A stretch of 64,000 bases of DNA from the NCBI GenBank assembly GCA_947495575.1, contig CANLZL010000002.1:434001-498000 (forward strand), written 5' to 3'. The notes below the pieces were generated by a model. That model was not told the origin of the DNA. It saw nothing but the letters and a program-made list of their open reading frames with translations, and did no database searches. Source of the DNA: an uncultured Nioella sp. (lineage in GTDB: Bacteria > Pseudomonadota > Alphaproteobacteria > Rhodobacterales > Rhodobacteraceae). Made by a program: the position numbers and the translations under genes. Positions 10,222-19,361 of the stretch are shown here, in pieces (within the stretch, counting starts at the first letter, position 1; every line of letters starts with the position of its first letter).

Positions 10222-10590
10222 ATGATCGGCTACGTTACCCTGGGCACAAATGACATGACCCGCGCCAAGTCCTTCTATGACCCGTTGATGGAGGAGATGG
10301 GCGCGAAAAAGATGTATGAGATGGATCGCCTTGTCGCCTATGGGTTTGGCGAAGGTCGCCCGCTATTGACTATCAATTTGCCTTTTGACGGCGGTACAGC
10401 AACCATCGGCAATGGTGCGATGATCGCCCTCATGGCTGAGACACCGGCGGATGTGGACCGCTTGTTTGCCAAAGCAATCGCCCTTGGTGCCACATCTGAG
10501 GGCGACCCCGGCCCACGCGGTGAACAATTCTATGGGGGCTATTTCCGTGATCTAGACGGAAACAAGCTGAATTTCTTCGTATACGGGTAA
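10222..10590 (+). CDS. VOC-superfamily (glyoxalase-like) protein
   Basis: A 122-residue single VOC domain with the paired beta-alpha-beta-beta-beta layout: YVTLGTNDMTRAKSFYD at the start and YFRDLDGNKLNFFVYG at the end, the usual terminal strand of this fold. The family includes glyoxalase I, fosfomycin resistance proteins and dioxygenases; the reaction cannot be assigned. The terminal strand position that usually supplies a Glu metal ligand reads NKLNFF, so the metal site may be incomplete. The MEKHLA gene starts 6 bp after the stop, so the two are co-transcribed. Not closely similar to the other VOC protein of the window at 47684. Confidence 0.85.
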   Translation: MIGYVTLGTNDMTRAKSFYDPLMEEMGAKKMYEMDRLVAYGFGEGRPLLTINLPFDGGTATIGNGAMIALMAETPADVDRLFAKAIALGATSEGDPGPRGEQFYGGYFRDLDGNKLNFFVYG

Positions 10591-10596
10591 CCGCAA

Positions 10597-11058
10597 ATGG
10601 CTGACATGCCTGCTGTTGAAAACAGGTTTTTGGCCGATCATGCCGATCTGCTGATATCAAGTTACAAGGCCGCAACTGGGCAGTCATTGCTGCTCGCGCA
10701 AGAGGATGATGCCGCTGCCCTCTATTACGCCGATTTCGTTGTACTGTCGCATGACACACAGGCCGACCCGGTGCTGACCTATGCCAATCTGAGGGCGCAG
10801 GGGTTGTGGGAAATGGGCTGGGACGAGATCACCCAAATGCCCTCGCGCCTGACCGCGGAACCCGATGAACGCGCAGCGCGGGCCGCATTGTTCGAGGCGC
10901 TCAGGGGGCATGGATTCCTCAATGGGTATGAAGGCGTTCGCGTCAGCAGTTCAGGTCGGCGGTTTCGTATCCGCGACGCGGTGATCTGGACACTGACCGA
11001 TGCTTCCGGCCTTCATCACGGCGAAGCCGCAACATTCAAGGAGGTCGAATTCCTGTGA
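10597..11058 (+). CDS. MEKHLA-domain protein
   Basis: A 153-residue protein that matches the MEKHLA domain, a PAS-related fold first described at the C-terminus of plant HD-ZIP III factors and also found as free-standing bacterial proteins. Recognisable pieces are DHADLLISSYKAATGQSLL, YYADFVVLSHDTQADPVLTY, LWEMGWDEITQMPSRLTAEP and the C-terminal RFRIRDAVIWTLTDASG. A ligand- or signal-sensing role is inferred from the fold; nothing is established for free-standing members. It lies 6 bp after the VOC gene and overlaps the cupin gene by 4 nt (GTGA), forming a three-gene unit. Confidence 0.8.
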   Translation: MADMPAVENRFLADHADLLISSYKAATGQSLLLAQEDDAAALYYADFVVLSHDTQADPVLTYANLRAQGLWEMGWDEITQMPSRLTAEPDERAARAALFEALRGHGFLNGYEGVRVSSSGRRFRIRDAVIWTLTDASGLHHGEAATFKEVEFL

Positions 11059-11480
11059 CCGCAGATGAGATTATCGCGAATCTGGAGCTGCAGCCCCATC
11101 CCGAAGGCGGGTATTACAGGCAAACCTGGGTGGCAGAGTCCACAGAGGGTGCGCGCCCCGCAGGCACTTGCATCTATTTCCTGTTGAAAGCCGGAGAAGA
11201 CAGCCATTGGCACAAAGTCGATGCAGCCGAAATTTGGCTTTTCCATGCAGGCGCGCCTTTGACATTGTCGATCAGTGCCTCAGATGACGGACCGGCCGCA
11301 GATCATATTCTTTCGCCTGACCTCACCGTTGGTACCCCGCAAATTCTGGTCCCGCCGCATCACTGGCAAGCCGCGCGATCAACAGGCGATTGGACTCTGG
11401 TCTCTTGCACCGTCAGCCCCGGCTTCCAGTTTGACGGCTTTGAATTGGCACCCCCGGGCTTTGACATCCCCCGCGGTTAG
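11055..11480 (+). CDS. DUF985-family cupin
   Basis: A 141-residue cupin of the DUF985 (Cupin_5) group. It starts with the family motif [14 protein letters not shown], has the small-barrel metal-binding-type segment [21 protein letters not shown] (His pair HWH and a later Glu), the strand [11 protein letters not shown], and ends [19 protein letters not shown], all characteristic of this family. The start is a GTG overlapping the MEKHLA stop. Its end overlaps the convergent anmK stop by 4 bp (TTAG read both ways). Biochemical function of DUF985 proteins is not established; carbohydrate or epimerase-like activity has been suggested for cupins of this shape only by fold. Confidence 0.85.
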   Translation: MTADEIIANLELQPHPEGGYYRQTWVAESTEGARPAGTCIYFLLKAGEDSHWHKVDAAEIWLFHAGAPLTLSISASDDGPAADHILSPDLTVGTPQILVPPHHWQAARSTGDWTLVSCTVSPGFQFDGFELAPPGFDIPRG

Positions 11481-12574
11481 GCCCCAGATGGGTGACTGAT
11501 GCGGCCACCGCCCACCAAGGCAGCCACGCCCGTTGTGTAGGGAGAAGAGGTTGCCATGGCGCGCGCCACGCGTACCGCCAGATAGGCAAAGGCTTGTGCC
11601 TCCAGCATGTCACCATCCAGACCGACCGCCTCAACCGGGACGATTTCAACGCCTGTACGCGCAGTCAACTGCGCCATCATTGCGGCATTGTGACGTCCGC
11701 CGCCTGTGACCAAAATACGCTCTGGCGGTGAGGGGCAAAACTGTAAACCTCGCGCTACTGCCTCGGAAGCCACGCCCACAAGTGTTGCGGCTGCATCCTC
11801 TGCACTCAGGTCAGACACTAACGTCAGAACATCATCAAAATCATTTCTGTCCAATGATTTAGGAGGCATTCTTAACATGTGGTGGCGTTCCATGACCTCA
11901 CCGATTATCCGTTCATCTGCCCGACCGGCCAAGGCCAACGTGCCACCTTCATCATGAGACTGTCCGGTTCTTGCTCGCATCAGATCATCAATCGGTGCAT
12001 TGGCGGGGCCGGTATCAAAGGCCAACAAAGCGTCGGCATCCTCCGCCTGTTCACAGCGCGGATCAACCCAGGTCAGGTTTCCAACTCCGCCAAGATTAAG
12101 AAATGCGATCGGAGCCATTGCACCGATCCGCTTTGCACAGGCGAAGTGAAAAAAGGGCGCAAGGGGCGCGCCCTCGCCACCCAGTTCAACGTCGGAAGAC
12201 CGAAAATCCCAGACCACCCGTTTTCCCAGCACATCGGCAAGGACCTGTCCGTCGCCCGCCTGATACGTGCCACGGCCCTTGGGGTCATGCGCCAAGGTCT
12301 GCCCGTGAAACCCCACAAGCTCTGCCCCTGCCAGCCCGGACAGAACGGCCGCATGAGCTGTTTCAACAATCTCGGCGGCCTCAGCGACACCAGCGTCACC
12401 TGGCCACCTGCCCATAGCCGCGCGGATCACTTCGCGCTCAGCTGGCCTATAGGCGCGAAAGGCCGAAGCGCCGAATTTTTCGATTGTCACCCCATCGGTC
12501 TTAACCAACGCTGCGTCCACCCCATCAAATGAGGTTCCCGACATTGCGCCAGCAGCCCAGATCGGCTCTTCCAT
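11477..12574 (-). CDS. anmK: Anhydro-N-acetylmuramic acid kinase
   Basis: A 365-residue AnmK. It phosphorylates and opens 1,6-anhydro-MurNAc released during murein turnover, giving MurNAc-6-P for recycling. The ATP-binding start [18 protein letters not shown] (residues 6-23), the [13 protein letters not shown] substrate loop, [12 protein letters not shown] and the C-terminal [17 protein letters not shown] are typical. The ATG at 12574 has GGAAGGG about 8 nt upstream; a longer frame to 12640 would overlap the tyrS leader and does not match the family. It is divergent from tyrS with only 54 bp between the starts, and convergent with the DUF985 cupin gene. Confidence 0.95.
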   Translation of the reverse strand: MEEPIWAAGAMSGTSFDGVDAALVKTDGVTIEKFGASAFRAYRPAEREVIRAAMGRWPGDAGVAEAAEIVETAHAAVLSGLAGAELVGFHGQTLAHDPKGRGTYQAGDGQVLADVLGKRVVWDFRSSDVELGGEGAPLAPFFHFACAKRIGAMAPIAFLNLGGVGNLTWVDPRCEQAEDADALLAFDTGPANAPIDDLMRARTGQSHDEGGTLALAGRADERIIGEVMERHHMLRMPPKSLDRNDFDDVLTLVSDLSAEDAAATLVGVASEAVARGLQFCPSPPERILVTGGGRHNAAMMAQLTARTGVEIVPVEAVGLDGDMLEAQAFAYLAVRVARAMATSSPYTTGVAALVGGGRISHPSGA

Positions 12575-12628
12575 CCCATTGCCCTTCCCGGTATCACGGC
12601 ATCCGGTAACAGAATGGATGGCAAAACG

Positions 12629-13885
12629 ATGACCTACCACCCCAAATCCGACTTCATGCGCGTGATGATCGAACGCGGCTTTCTGGCCGATTGCACCGAT
12701 TATCAGGGGCTGGACGAAGCTCTGATCGCGGGCGTGGTACCAGCCTATATCGGGTTCGATGCAACGGCCAAGTCATTGCATGTGGGCAGCTTGATTCAAA
12801 TCATGATGCTGCGCTGGTTGCAAAAAACAGGGCATAAACCCATCACTCTGATGGGCGGTGGCACCACAAAGGTGGGCGACCCCAGTTTTCGCGCCGATGA
12901 ACGGCCCCTTCTGACGCCGGACCAGATCGACGGCAATATTTCCGGCATCAAGCAGGTTTTCGCCAAATACCTCGATTACGGGGATGGGGCGACCGACGCA
13001 TTGATGATCAACAATGCAGAATGGCTGGACGATCTGAACTACCTCGAATTTCTGCGCGACATCGGGCGGCATTTCTCGGTCAACCGGATGCTCAGCTTTG
13101 AAAGCGTGAAATCACGGCTGGATCGTGAACAATCGCTCAGCTTTCTTGAGTTTAACTACATGATCCTGCAAGCCTATGATTTCCTTGAACTTAACCGGCG
13201 TTACGGGTGTTTGGTGCAGTTCGGCGGCTCGGATCAATGGGGAAATATTGTCAACGGCATCGATCTAACACGTCGTGTGCTGGATCATGAAATCTATGGC
13301 CTGACCTCGCCATTGCTGACCACGTCTGATGGCAAGAAAATGGGTAAGAGCCAGGACGGGGCCGTATGGCTTAACGCCGAGATGCGCTCGCCCTACGAAT
13401 TCTGGCAGTTCTGGCGCAACACCACGGACGCAGATGTCGGGAGGTTCCTGAAGCTCTATACAGAATTGCCGATCGAAGATTGTGAACGCCTCGGTGCGTT
13501 GGAAGGTAGCGAGATCAACGAGGCCAAAATCGTTTTGGCCAATGCGGTCACCGCGCTCTTGCATGGGGCCGAGGCGGCTGAAACGGCCGAGGCTACCGCC
13601 CGCGAAGTCTTTGAAAAAGGTGGCACTGGCGACGATTTGCCAACTCTGCGTCTGACCACTGCCGACATCGGCGATGGGATTTCTGTGGTGCAGCTCATTA
13701 CCCGCTCGGGCCTTGCTAAGTCCGGCAAAGAGGCAAAGCGCCTGATTGCGGAAAACGGGGCCCGGATGAACGATGCGGCGGTTACGGATACAGGGCTGTT
13801 GATCCGGCCAGAGGATCTGTTTGAGCCCCTAAAACTGTCTGCTGGAAAAAAACGTCACGCTATGGTTGTTCTGGAAAACGGTTAA
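12629..13885 (+). CDS. tyrS: Tyrosyl-tRNA synthetase
   Basis: A 418-residue bacterial class Ic tyrosyl-tRNA synthetase. The HIGH-type motif is in [13 protein letters not shown], the tyrosine-binding region in [18 protein letters not shown] and [17 protein letters not shown], the KMSKS loop reads [13 protein letters not shown], and an S4 RNA-binding domain is at the C-terminus ([20 protein letters not shown]). The start at 12629 ([10 protein letters not shown]) is the family start; an ATG five codons upstream (12614) is less likely. It is followed by a strong hairpin before the convergent olsB gene. Confidence 0.98.
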   Translation: MTYHPKSDFMRVMIERGFLADCTDYQGLDEALIAGVVPAYIGFDATAKSLHVGSLIQIMMLRWLQKTGHKPITLMGGGTTKVGDPSFRADERPLLTPDQIDGNISGIKQVFAKYLDYGDGATDALMINNAEWLDDLNYLEFLRDIGRHFSVNRMLSFESVKSRLDREQSLSFLEFNYMILQAYDFLELNRRYGCLVQFGGSDQWGNIVNGIDLTRRVLDHEIYGLTSPLLTTSDGKKMGKSQDGAVWLNAEMRSPYEFWQFWRNTTDADVGRFLKLYTELPIEDCERLGALEGSEINEAKIVLANAVTALLHGAEAAETAEATAREVFEKGGTGDDLPTLRLTTADIGDGISVVQLITRSGLAKSGKEAKRLIAENGARMNDAAVTDTGLLIRPEDLFEPLKLSAGKKRHAMVVLENG

Positions 13886-13918
13886 CACCTCTACCCCAAT
13901 TTCGCCGCCAAGACCTAC

Positions 13919-13950
13919 GGTGGCGTCGCACTTGTTTATGCGACGCCACC
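13919..13950. terminator. Strong hairpin between convergent tyrS and olsB
   Basis: Perfect 12-bp inverted repeat GGTGGCGTCGCA (13919-13930) / TGCGACGCCACC (13939-13950) with an 8-nt loop. There is no clear T-tract on either side, so it may work with Rho or as an mRNA 3'-end stabiliser for both convergent genes. Confidence 0.6.
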
Positions 13951-13972
13951 TATGCCAACAGACACCTAGACG

Positions 13973-14707
13973 TCACCCCGCAACAGATCTCAGACTCTGG
14001 GCGCGGGCTGCAGGAACGGCGCCGATTTCAAGCCCTGTAAACACATGCAGTGTGTTCAAATCGCGATCGATCACCGCATGGTCTGACACCCATCCCCCCA
14101 TAAACAAGTAGGTCCGCAAAAGTGGCGGCATTTTGGACTGCGCACGCTTCAAATTGGGTTTGTAGCGCAGCCGTTGGGAAAACTGGAACACGTTCGGCGC
14201 CTTGATACGCGGCAACCACCGTTTGGGTGCAAGATGCCTGTCACGCAGCAGCGCGAAGGCGTCTGCGTAGTCCTCTGCATTAGTGCCTTGAAACGAGGAA
14301 CATCCAAACAGCATCTCAACGCGTTCCCTATCAACAAAGGCAGTCATCGCCCCCCAGGCCAAACGAAGAATATCGGGGTCTTGGCGCGACGGGTCGATGC
14401 AAAATCTGCCGATTTCAGCCATCGGCGCCGGGAATTGCTTCAGTCCCGACAAATCATAGAATTGCGCGGAATAGCTTTTTTCAATTTCCGCTCCGGTGTC
14501 CAACCGCAGCAATCGAAAACAGCTTACCAGTTCGCCTGATGCCACGTCTTCAATCAAAACGTGCTGGCAATCAGCATCGAAACCGTCCGCTTCAACGCCG
14601 GTGTTGTCACGGCGAAAGGCGCGCTGACGCAGACGCTGTGCGGCCTCCACGTCTTCTGGACGATCCGCTAGCCTGACCGCGTAGCGGCCCTTATGCAGGC
14701 TGACCAT
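13973..14707 (-). CDS. olsB: OlsB-like ornithine-ACP N-acyltransferase
   Basis: A 244-residue GNAT-related acyltransferase of the OlsB/hemolysin-like group. OlsB transfers 3-hydroxyacyl chains from ACP to ornithine, giving lyso-ornithine lipid, the first step of phosphate-free ornithine lipid synthesis at the inner membrane. Typical segments: RLRQRAFRRD near the N-terminus, HVLIEDVASGELVSCFRLL, AEIGRFCIDPS and ILRLAWGAMTAFVDRERVEM, then FGCSSFQGT. The ATG at 14707 follows GTGAGG. The second enzyme, OlsA, is not adjacent. Family assignment is good; ornithine specificity is from family knowledge. Confidence 0.82.
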   Translation of the reverse strand: MVSLHKGRYAVRLADRPEDVEAAQRLRQRAFRRDNTGVEADGFDADCQHVLIEDVASGELVSCFRLLRLDTGAEIEKSYSAQFYDLSGLKQFPAPMAEIGRFCIDPSRQDPDILRLAWGAMTAFVDRERVEMLFGCSSFQGTNAEDYADAFALLRDRHLAPKRWLPRIKAPNVFQFSQRLRYKPNLKRAQSKMPPLLRTYLFMGGWVSDHAVIDRDLNTLHVFTGLEIGAVPAARAQSLRSVAG

Positions 14708-14824
14708 TTGACTGCCTCACTTCAATTTGACTCTGCCCAAACCTTGGCGATGGCAGGGTTGGGCGCTACATCTTTTGTGGTTGCTTTACTTTGAGAGCAT
14801 GGCACGCGCACGACAAGGGAAACG

Positions 14825-15232
14825 ATGATGAACAAGTTTGAAAAAAGTGACGCCGAATGGCGCAATACGTTAAGCCCACTGGCCTATAAGGTCACACGAA
14901 AACATGGAACAGAGCGCGCCTTCACCCATGACAACTTTCCAAAAGAAAGTGGTGTGTTTCATTGCGTGTGCTGCGGCGAACCCCTGTTTGACCAGGCCAC
15001 CAAATTCGACAGCGGCACAGGCTGGCCCAGCTTTTTCGCGCCAATCGACGGGGCACCAGTTGGCGAAAGAACGGACCGAAGCCTGTTCATGCGGCGAACC
15101 GAGGTTCATTGCGAGAGATGCGATGCCCATCTTGGCCATGTATTTCCGGATGGCCCCGCGCCTACAGGTTTGCGCTACTGCCTCAATGGAGTGGCACTCG
15201 ATTTTCAGGCGGAAAAGGACTCTGGCGATTAA
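14825..15232 (+). CDS. msrB: Peptide methionine (R)-S-oxide reductase
   Basis: A 135-residue MsrB, which reduces the R-epimer of methionine sulfoxide in proteins. Two zinc-binding CxxC pairs are present (CVCCGEPLF and [10 protein letters not shown]), with the substrate-binding GTGWPSFF and the catalytic Cys in [11 protein letters not shown] near residue 120. The last residues overlap the convergent bamE gene by 4 bp. The Met at 14828 is an alternative start one codon later. It is a free-standing MsrB, not fused to MsrA. Confidence 0.96.
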   Translation: MMNKFEKSDAEWRNTLSPLAYKVTRKHGTERAFTHDNFPKESGVFHCVCCGEPLFDQATKFDSGTGWPSFFAPIDGAPVGERTDRSLFMRRTEVHCERCDAHLGHVFPDGPAPTGLRYCLNGVALDFQAEKDSGD

Positions 15233-15687
15233 TTGCCCAAGGCGTCGCCAATATTGATCCGGCCAAAATTGCTGAACAGTTGGCGCAGGAAGGTGACTTC
15301 CTGAATATTGGTTTCGGTCACACGCCGAGAGAAGTTGACCACCTGCCCGTCTTCCAACCCAAGTTCGCGGATATTTTCAACCGTGCCGCGCTGATCAAAG
15401 CTAATGGCAACGATCTGGCGTTCGGTTACTTCGGGCGCGTTATAGAGATAATGGCGTTGCCGCGATGCAACGTAGAACCACGTGTCTTCCCCCACAATAC
15501 CCGAGGCAGACGGTCGGCCGATCGTATCCTCAACGCTGGCCCGGTCATCAATACCAGGCAAAATCGCGGCCAGTTCATCATCCGGCGGCACATAACCATG
15601 ATTCGTGAAGGTCGCAGAGCAGGCCGTCAGCCCTACGGAAAAAAGGATGGCCATAGCCAGCTTGACGCCCTTCCGATTTCCGTTCAT
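15229..15687 (-). CDS. bamE: Outer membrane protein assembly factor BamE
   Basis: A 152-residue lipoprotein of the SmpA/OmlA family, the BamE subunit of the outer membrane beta-barrel assembly complex. The lipobox VGLTAC comes at about residue 23 after a hydrophobic signal helix, so it should be lipidated and exported to the inner leaflet of the outer membrane. The mature domain shows the BamE pattern: [18 protein letters not shown], then [13 protein letters not shown] and a strand-rich end. An in-frame ATG nine codons upstream (15714) is less likely because the signal peptide would be overly long. It is convergent with msrB (4-bp overlap). Confidence 0.9.
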   Translation of the reverse strand: MNGNRKGVKLAMAILFSVGLTACSATFTNHGYVPPDDELAAILPGIDDRASVEDTIGRPSASGIVGEDTWFYVASRQRHYLYNAPEVTERQIVAISFDQRGTVENIRELGLEDGQVVNFSRRVTETNIQEVTFLRQLFSNFGRINIGDALGN

Positions 15688-15781
15688 GCACCCGGCCTTT
15701 CCTGCGCGACCCAAAATTCAATCTCTGCAGGCTCTTGCAAGGCCCGCGAAAGCTTTCTATCGGCTTAACCGACCAATGCCC

Positions 15782-15813
15782 GCAGGGCAAGCACCGCGTC
15801 GCGGTTGCCCTGC
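15782..15813 (+). promoter_or_regulatory. Strong leader hairpin abutting the yceD ribosome binding site
   Basis: GCAGGGCAA (15782-15790) pairs perfectly with TTGCCCTGC (15805-15813); the loop contains a second inverted element (CCGCG/CGCGG). Only TTTG separates the stem from the AAGGAGGA Shine-Dalgarno sequence of yceD. It may act as an attenuator or translational control element for yceD and perhaps rpmF, or terminate incoming transcripts. Function is inferred. Confidence 0.5.
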
Positions 15814-15831
15814 TTTGAAGGAGGATATGAC

Positions 15832-16413
15832 ATGGCCAAGTCCGATTTGCCACGCCACGCCATTCGGGTGGCCGACCTCAAAGGGTCGCGTCCGACAGGC
15901 TTTGTACTCTCCCCCGATGCCTCTGCCCGCGCGGCCATTGCCGAATATCTGGGTATTATGAACGTCCGGAAATTGCGTTTTGAGGGCGACATCGCCGCCG
16001 ACGGCAACCAGGATTGGAAGCTTACCGGAAATCTGGGCGCTACCGTGGTGCAACCCTGTGTGGTAACACTTGACCCGGTGACCAGTCGCATTGACGTCGT
16101 GGTAACGCGTCGCTTTTTGGCCGATATGCCAGAGGTCGATCCAGAGGAGGAAGAGATCGAGATGTTTGACGACGACTCGATCGAACCATTGTCCAACGAA
16201 ATTGACGCAGCCGCGGTGATGGTCGAGGCATTGGCGCTGCACCTGCCACTATATCCACGCAAGGATGACGCTGAGTTGGGTGCCGCGGTCTTTACCGAAC
16301 CGGGCCAGAAACCCATGCTGGACGAGGATGCCAAGCCCTTTGCAGGCTTGGCTGGTTTGCGCGATAAGCTTACGAACGATCCATCCCCCGATGGCGAAGA
16401 AAATTCTTCCTGA
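15832..16413 (+). CDS. yceD: DUF177/YceD-family protein
   Basis: A 193-residue YceD-family protein. YceD is encoded next to rpmF in most bacteria and has been linked to 23S rRNA/50S maturation; its biochemical role is not settled. Matching features are the central VQPCVVTLDPVTSRIDVVVTR segment (family C-x(n)-T core), the acidic EVDPEEEEIEMFDDDSIEPL region and the LALHLPLYPRKDD end, normally followed by a C-x-C pair that here is not seen. The ATG at 15832 has the near-perfect GAAGGAGGA. It precedes rpmF by 214 bp. Confidence 0.9.
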   Translation: MAKSDLPRHAIRVADLKGSRPTGFVLSPDASARAAIAEYLGIMNVRKLRFEGDIAADGNQDWKLTGNLGATVVQPCVVTLDPVTSRIDVVVTRRFLADMPEVDPEEEEIEMFDDDSIEPLSNEIDAAAVMVEALALHLPLYPRKDDAELGAAVFTEPGQKPMLDEDAKPFAGLAGLRDKLTNDPSPDGEENSS

Positions 16414-16432
16414 TCCAAGCGTGGATTAGGGC

Positions 16433-16460
16433 TTGCAAGACCGGCAAATACCAGTATGTT
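16433..16460 (+). promoter_or_regulatory. Candidate sigma70-type promoter for rpmF-plsX-fabH
   Basis: TTGCAA (16433-16438), 16-bp spacer, TATGTT (16455-16460), within the 214-bp yceD-rpmF gap and about 170 bp before rpmF. It fits alphaproteobacterial housekeeping promoters loosely. Confidence 0.4.
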
Positions 16461-16627
16461 CCCGGCCTCATTCGCCGCTTGGTAAAGACGCTGCATTTAT
16501 GGCCGCGCCCGGCCGGTCCGCAAGGCCGGAAACCAGCATCAGGCGGACCCGAGATAGACGATTAATAGACGCAAAGTGCCGGGGCAAAGCTGCCAAAGCC
16601 CGCCCCGCCCAAACCCGAGGTTGTGAC

Positions 16628-16834
16628 ATGGCTGTCCCACAGAATAGAATTACGCGGTCCCGCCGCGGTCAGCGCCGGTCCCACGACGCCCTTTCCGCAG
16701 CAAACCCAAATGAATGCCCCAGCTGCGGCGAGCTGAAGCGCCCCCACCACGTCTGCCCCTCCTGCGGCACCTATGCCGATCGCGAAGTTATCGCTCAGGC
16801 AGACGAAGTTGACCTGGACGACGACGCAGCATAA
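16628..16834 (+). CDS. rpmF: 50S ribosomal protein L32
   Basis: A 68-residue L32. The N-terminus [20 protein letters not shown] is the family start and fixes the ATG at 16628. The zinc ribbon is complete, with [18 protein letters not shown] supplying four cysteines. An acidic C-terminal tail follows. plsX starts 32 bp downstream, the widely conserved rpmF-plsX-fabH order that ties ribosome and membrane lipid synthesis. Confidence 0.98.
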   Translation: MAVPQNRITRSRRGQRRSHDALSAANPNECPSCGELKRPHHVCPSCGTYADREVIAQADEVDLDDDAA

Positions 16835-16865
16835 CCCTGCCATACGTGTTTAACGCAGGTTTGGT

Positions 16866-17957
16866 ATGACAGAGACAGCGCAAGAGACTGACGCAGAGAC
16901 GTCCAAGACTGTGCTGTCAATTGATGCTATGGGCGGAGATCGCGGTCCGTCGGCAATTGTCGACGGTATGGCGAAATCCGCTGAAAAGGCGCCGGACCTG
17001 CATTTTATCGTCCATGGAGACGAAGCCGAGCTTTCTCGGCTCATCGCCCGCAAGCCATCCCTTGGCGGGCGTTGTGAGATTCGGGGCACCACCGATGTAG
17101 TGACGATGGAAGATAAGCCCAGCCAGGTCATGCGGTCGGGCAAAGGTACCTCGATGTGGTCGACCATTGACGCAGTGCGCGCCGGCGAAGCCTCGGTTGC
17201 CGTCAGTTGCGGCAATACCGGCGCCCTGATGGCGATGAGCATGGTGCGCCTACGCAAGATCGAGGGTGTGAACCGGCCTGCCATTGCTTGCCTCTGGCCA
17301 TCGCGAAACACACATGGGTTTAACATCATGTTGGATGTCGGCGCCGATATCCGTGCCGACGAAAACGACCTGTTGCAATTTGCCCTGATGGGCGCGAGTT
17401 ATGCCCGCAACGGTCTGGACCTGAAACGCCCGCGCATTGGTCTGCTCAACGTGGGCACAGAAGAATTCAAAGGCCGCGCCGAATTGAAGCTGGCGTCGCA
17501 AGCCATCGCCGCCGCAGCCGACCGTGCAAATTTTGACTATGTCGGATTTGTTGAGGGCGGCGACATCCCCTCTGATCGCGTTGACGTCATCGTAACCGAT
17601 GGGTTCACTGGCAACATCGCGCTAAAAACCGGGGAAGGCACCGCTGGCCTGATCCGAGATTTTCTTGGGCAGGCGTTTCGATATTCATTCCTGTCCAAGA
17701 TCGCCGCGCTTTTGGCCCATACCTCAATGAATCGCCTATCCAAACGGATAGATCCCCGTCGCGTCAATGGTGGGGTATTCCTTGGGTTGAACGGTACAGT
17801 CGTGAAATCCCATGGTGCCTCGGACGGCACGGGCGTATCGGCAGCGATCAAATTGGCGGCCCAACTGTCAGCGGTCGGATTTAACGACCGACTGGCCAGC
17901 CGTATCGCGGAATCAAGCGGAGCGATTGACTCCGAAAACGAAGGGAAGAACCAATGA
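16866..17957 (+). CDS. plsX: Phosphate acyltransferase PlsX
   Basis: A 363-residue PlsX, which makes acyl-phosphate from acyl-ACP, the acyl donor of PlsY in phosphatidic acid synthesis; peripheral membrane protein. The N-terminal SIDAMGGDRGPSAIVDG, the SCGNTGALMA segment, RPAIACLWPS, IGLLNVGTEEFKG and VTDGFTGNIALKTGEG are family hallmarks. A short N-terminal extension (about 15 residues, acidic) precedes the fold. Its stop overlaps the fabH start by 4 nt (ATGA), so translation is coupled. Confidence 0.98.
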   Translation: MTETAQETDAETSKTVLSIDAMGGDRGPSAIVDGMAKSAEKAPDLHFIVHGDEAELSRLIARKPSLGGRCEIRGTTDVVTMEDKPSQVMRSGKGTSMWSTIDAVRAGEASVAVSCGNTGALMAMSMVRLRKIEGVNRPAIACLWPSRNTHGFNIMLDVGADIRADENDLLQFALMGASYARNGLDLKRPRIGLLNVGTEEFKGRAELKLASQAIAAAADRANFDYVGFVEGGDIPSDRVDVIVTDGFTGNIALKTGEGTAGLIRDFLGQAFRYSFLSKIAALLAHTSMNRLSKRIDPRRVNGGVFLGLNGTVVKSHGASDGTGVSAAIKLAAQLSAVGFNDRLASRIAESSGAIDSENEGKNQ

Positions 17958-18949
17958 CAACGATGGCTGCCAAAGGACCGCGCCGCGCCGTAGCCGTTGG
18001 AATTGGTCACTACTTGCCCGAACGTGTTGTTCCAAACTCAGAATTCGAAACGATGATGGACACGTCGGATGAATGGATTCGCGCCCGAACCGGGATCGAG
18101 CGCCGCCACTTTGCGGCAGATGGCGAAACAACCTCTCAACTTGGCATCAAGGCCGCAGAGGCCGCTTTGGCCAACGCAGGTCTGACGGCCGACGATATCG
18201 ACGCTATCGTGGTTGCAACCTCAACACCCGACCTGACTTTCCCTTCGGTTGCAACGATGATCCAGACGGGTTTGAAAATGTCGGGCGGTTTTGGTTTTGA
18301 CGTACAGGCGGTCTGCGCAGGCTTCATCTTCGCCCTCTCCACGGCCAATGCCTACATCATCTCTGGACAGGCCAAACGGGTTCTGGTGATCGGTGCGGAG
18401 ACATTTAGCCGGATCATGGATTGGGATGACCGCACGACATGTGTGCTGTTTGGGGATGGCGCGGGCGCGCTGATTCTTGAGGGTCAGGACGCCTCTGGAA
18501 CCAACGCTGACAGCGGCATCCTCTCGCTGGATCTGAACTCCGATGGCCAATATCGCGATCTTCTTTTCGTCGATGGCGGCGTGTCCAAAACCCAAAGCAC
18601 CGGCGTGTTAAAAATGCAGGGCAAAGAGGTTTTCCGTCATGCGGTCGAAAAGCTCGCCAAGACCGCCCACACGGCGTTGGACAGCGTGGGCTTGCACTCC
18701 GATGATGTCGATTGGATCGTTCCGCATCAGGCCAATTTGCGGATCATCAGCCGCACCGCCCAAAAGATGGGAGTCGGCATGGATCGGGTGATTGTAACCG
18801 TCCAAGATCATGGCAATACATCGGCTGCATCGATTCCCCTCGCTCTCTCTGTCGGCGTGTCTCAGGGTAAGATCAAAAAGGGTGATGTACTGGTGGCAGA
18901 GGCCATTGGCGGCGGTTTGGCCTGGGGTTCAGCTGTAATTCGCTGGTAA
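17954..18949 (+). CDS. fabH: 3-oxoacyl-ACP synthase III (KAS III)
   Basis: A 331-residue FabH that starts fatty acid synthesis by condensing acetyl-CoA with malonyl-ACP. The catalytic triad is visible: Cys121 in DVQAVCAGF, His near 258 in IVPHQANLRI and Asn near 288 in DHGNTSAASIPLAL. The N-terminal GIGHYLPERVVPN and the TRTGIERR-type segment (ARTGIERRHFA) are typical. Coupled to plsX upstream; ihfA follows after about 100 bp, which may carry its own promoter. Confidence 0.98.
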   Translation: MTTMAAKGPRRAVAVGIGHYLPERVVPNSEFETMMDTSDEWIRARTGIERRHFAADGETTSQLGIKAAEAALANAGLTADDIDAIVVATSTPDLTFPSVATMIQTGLKMSGGFGFDVQAVCAGFIFALSTANAYIISGQAKRVLVIGAETFSRIMDWDDRTTCVLFGDGAGALILEGQDASGTNADSGILSLDLNSDGQYRDLLFVDGGVSKTQSTGVLKMQGKEVFRHAVEKLAKTAHTALDSVGLHSDDVDWIVPHQANLRIISRTAQKMGVGMDRVIVTVQDHGNTSAASIPLALSVGVSQGKIKKGDVLVAEAIGGGLAWGSAVIRW

Positions 18950-19052
18950 TTCGCGCTTCAATTCGCCCAAACACTGCCCTGCAAGCCCTTGATATTGACT
19001 TGGGAAACACCAGCGCGCAGGATGCATCAACCTGAACGGAGGGACTGACGAA

Positions 19053-19355
19053 ATGGCCGGAAAAACCCTGACACGAATGGATCTCAGCGAAGCAGTATTT
19101 CGCGAGGTTGGCTTGTCGCGCAACGAAAGCCAGCAATTGGTTGAACGCGTGCTGGAGGTGATGTCTGACAGCCTTGTCGACGGTGAGCAGGTCAAGATCT
19201 CGTCTTTCGGGACTTTTTCGGTGCGCTCGAAAACTGCCCGCGTAGGCCGCAATCCCAAAACCGGCGAAGAAGCCCCTATTCCGCCCCGCCGGGTGATGAC
19301 CTTCCGCCCCTCGCACCTGATGAAAGATCGGGTTGCAGCCGGAAACAAAGGATAA
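19053..19355 (+). CDS. ihfA: Integration host factor subunit alpha
   Basis: A 100-residue DNABII protein: N-terminal dimerisation helices ([16 protein letters not shown]), then the core and beta arm with [20 protein letters not shown], whose Pro at the arm tip intercalates DNA. The pattern favours IHF-alpha over HU or IHF-beta. It bends DNA at specific sites for recombination, replication and transcription, as a heterodimer with IHF-beta (not in the window). A strong GGAGGG lies upstream of the ATG, and a MerR-type gene follows 6 bp after the stop, a common alphaproteobacterial pair. Confidence 0.95.
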   Translation: MAGKTLTRMDLSEAVFREVGLSRNESQQLVERVLEVMSDSLVDGEQVKISSFGTFSVRSKTARVGRNPKTGEEAPIPPRRVMTFRPSHLMKDRVAAGNKG

Positions 19356-19361
19356 AGCTTT

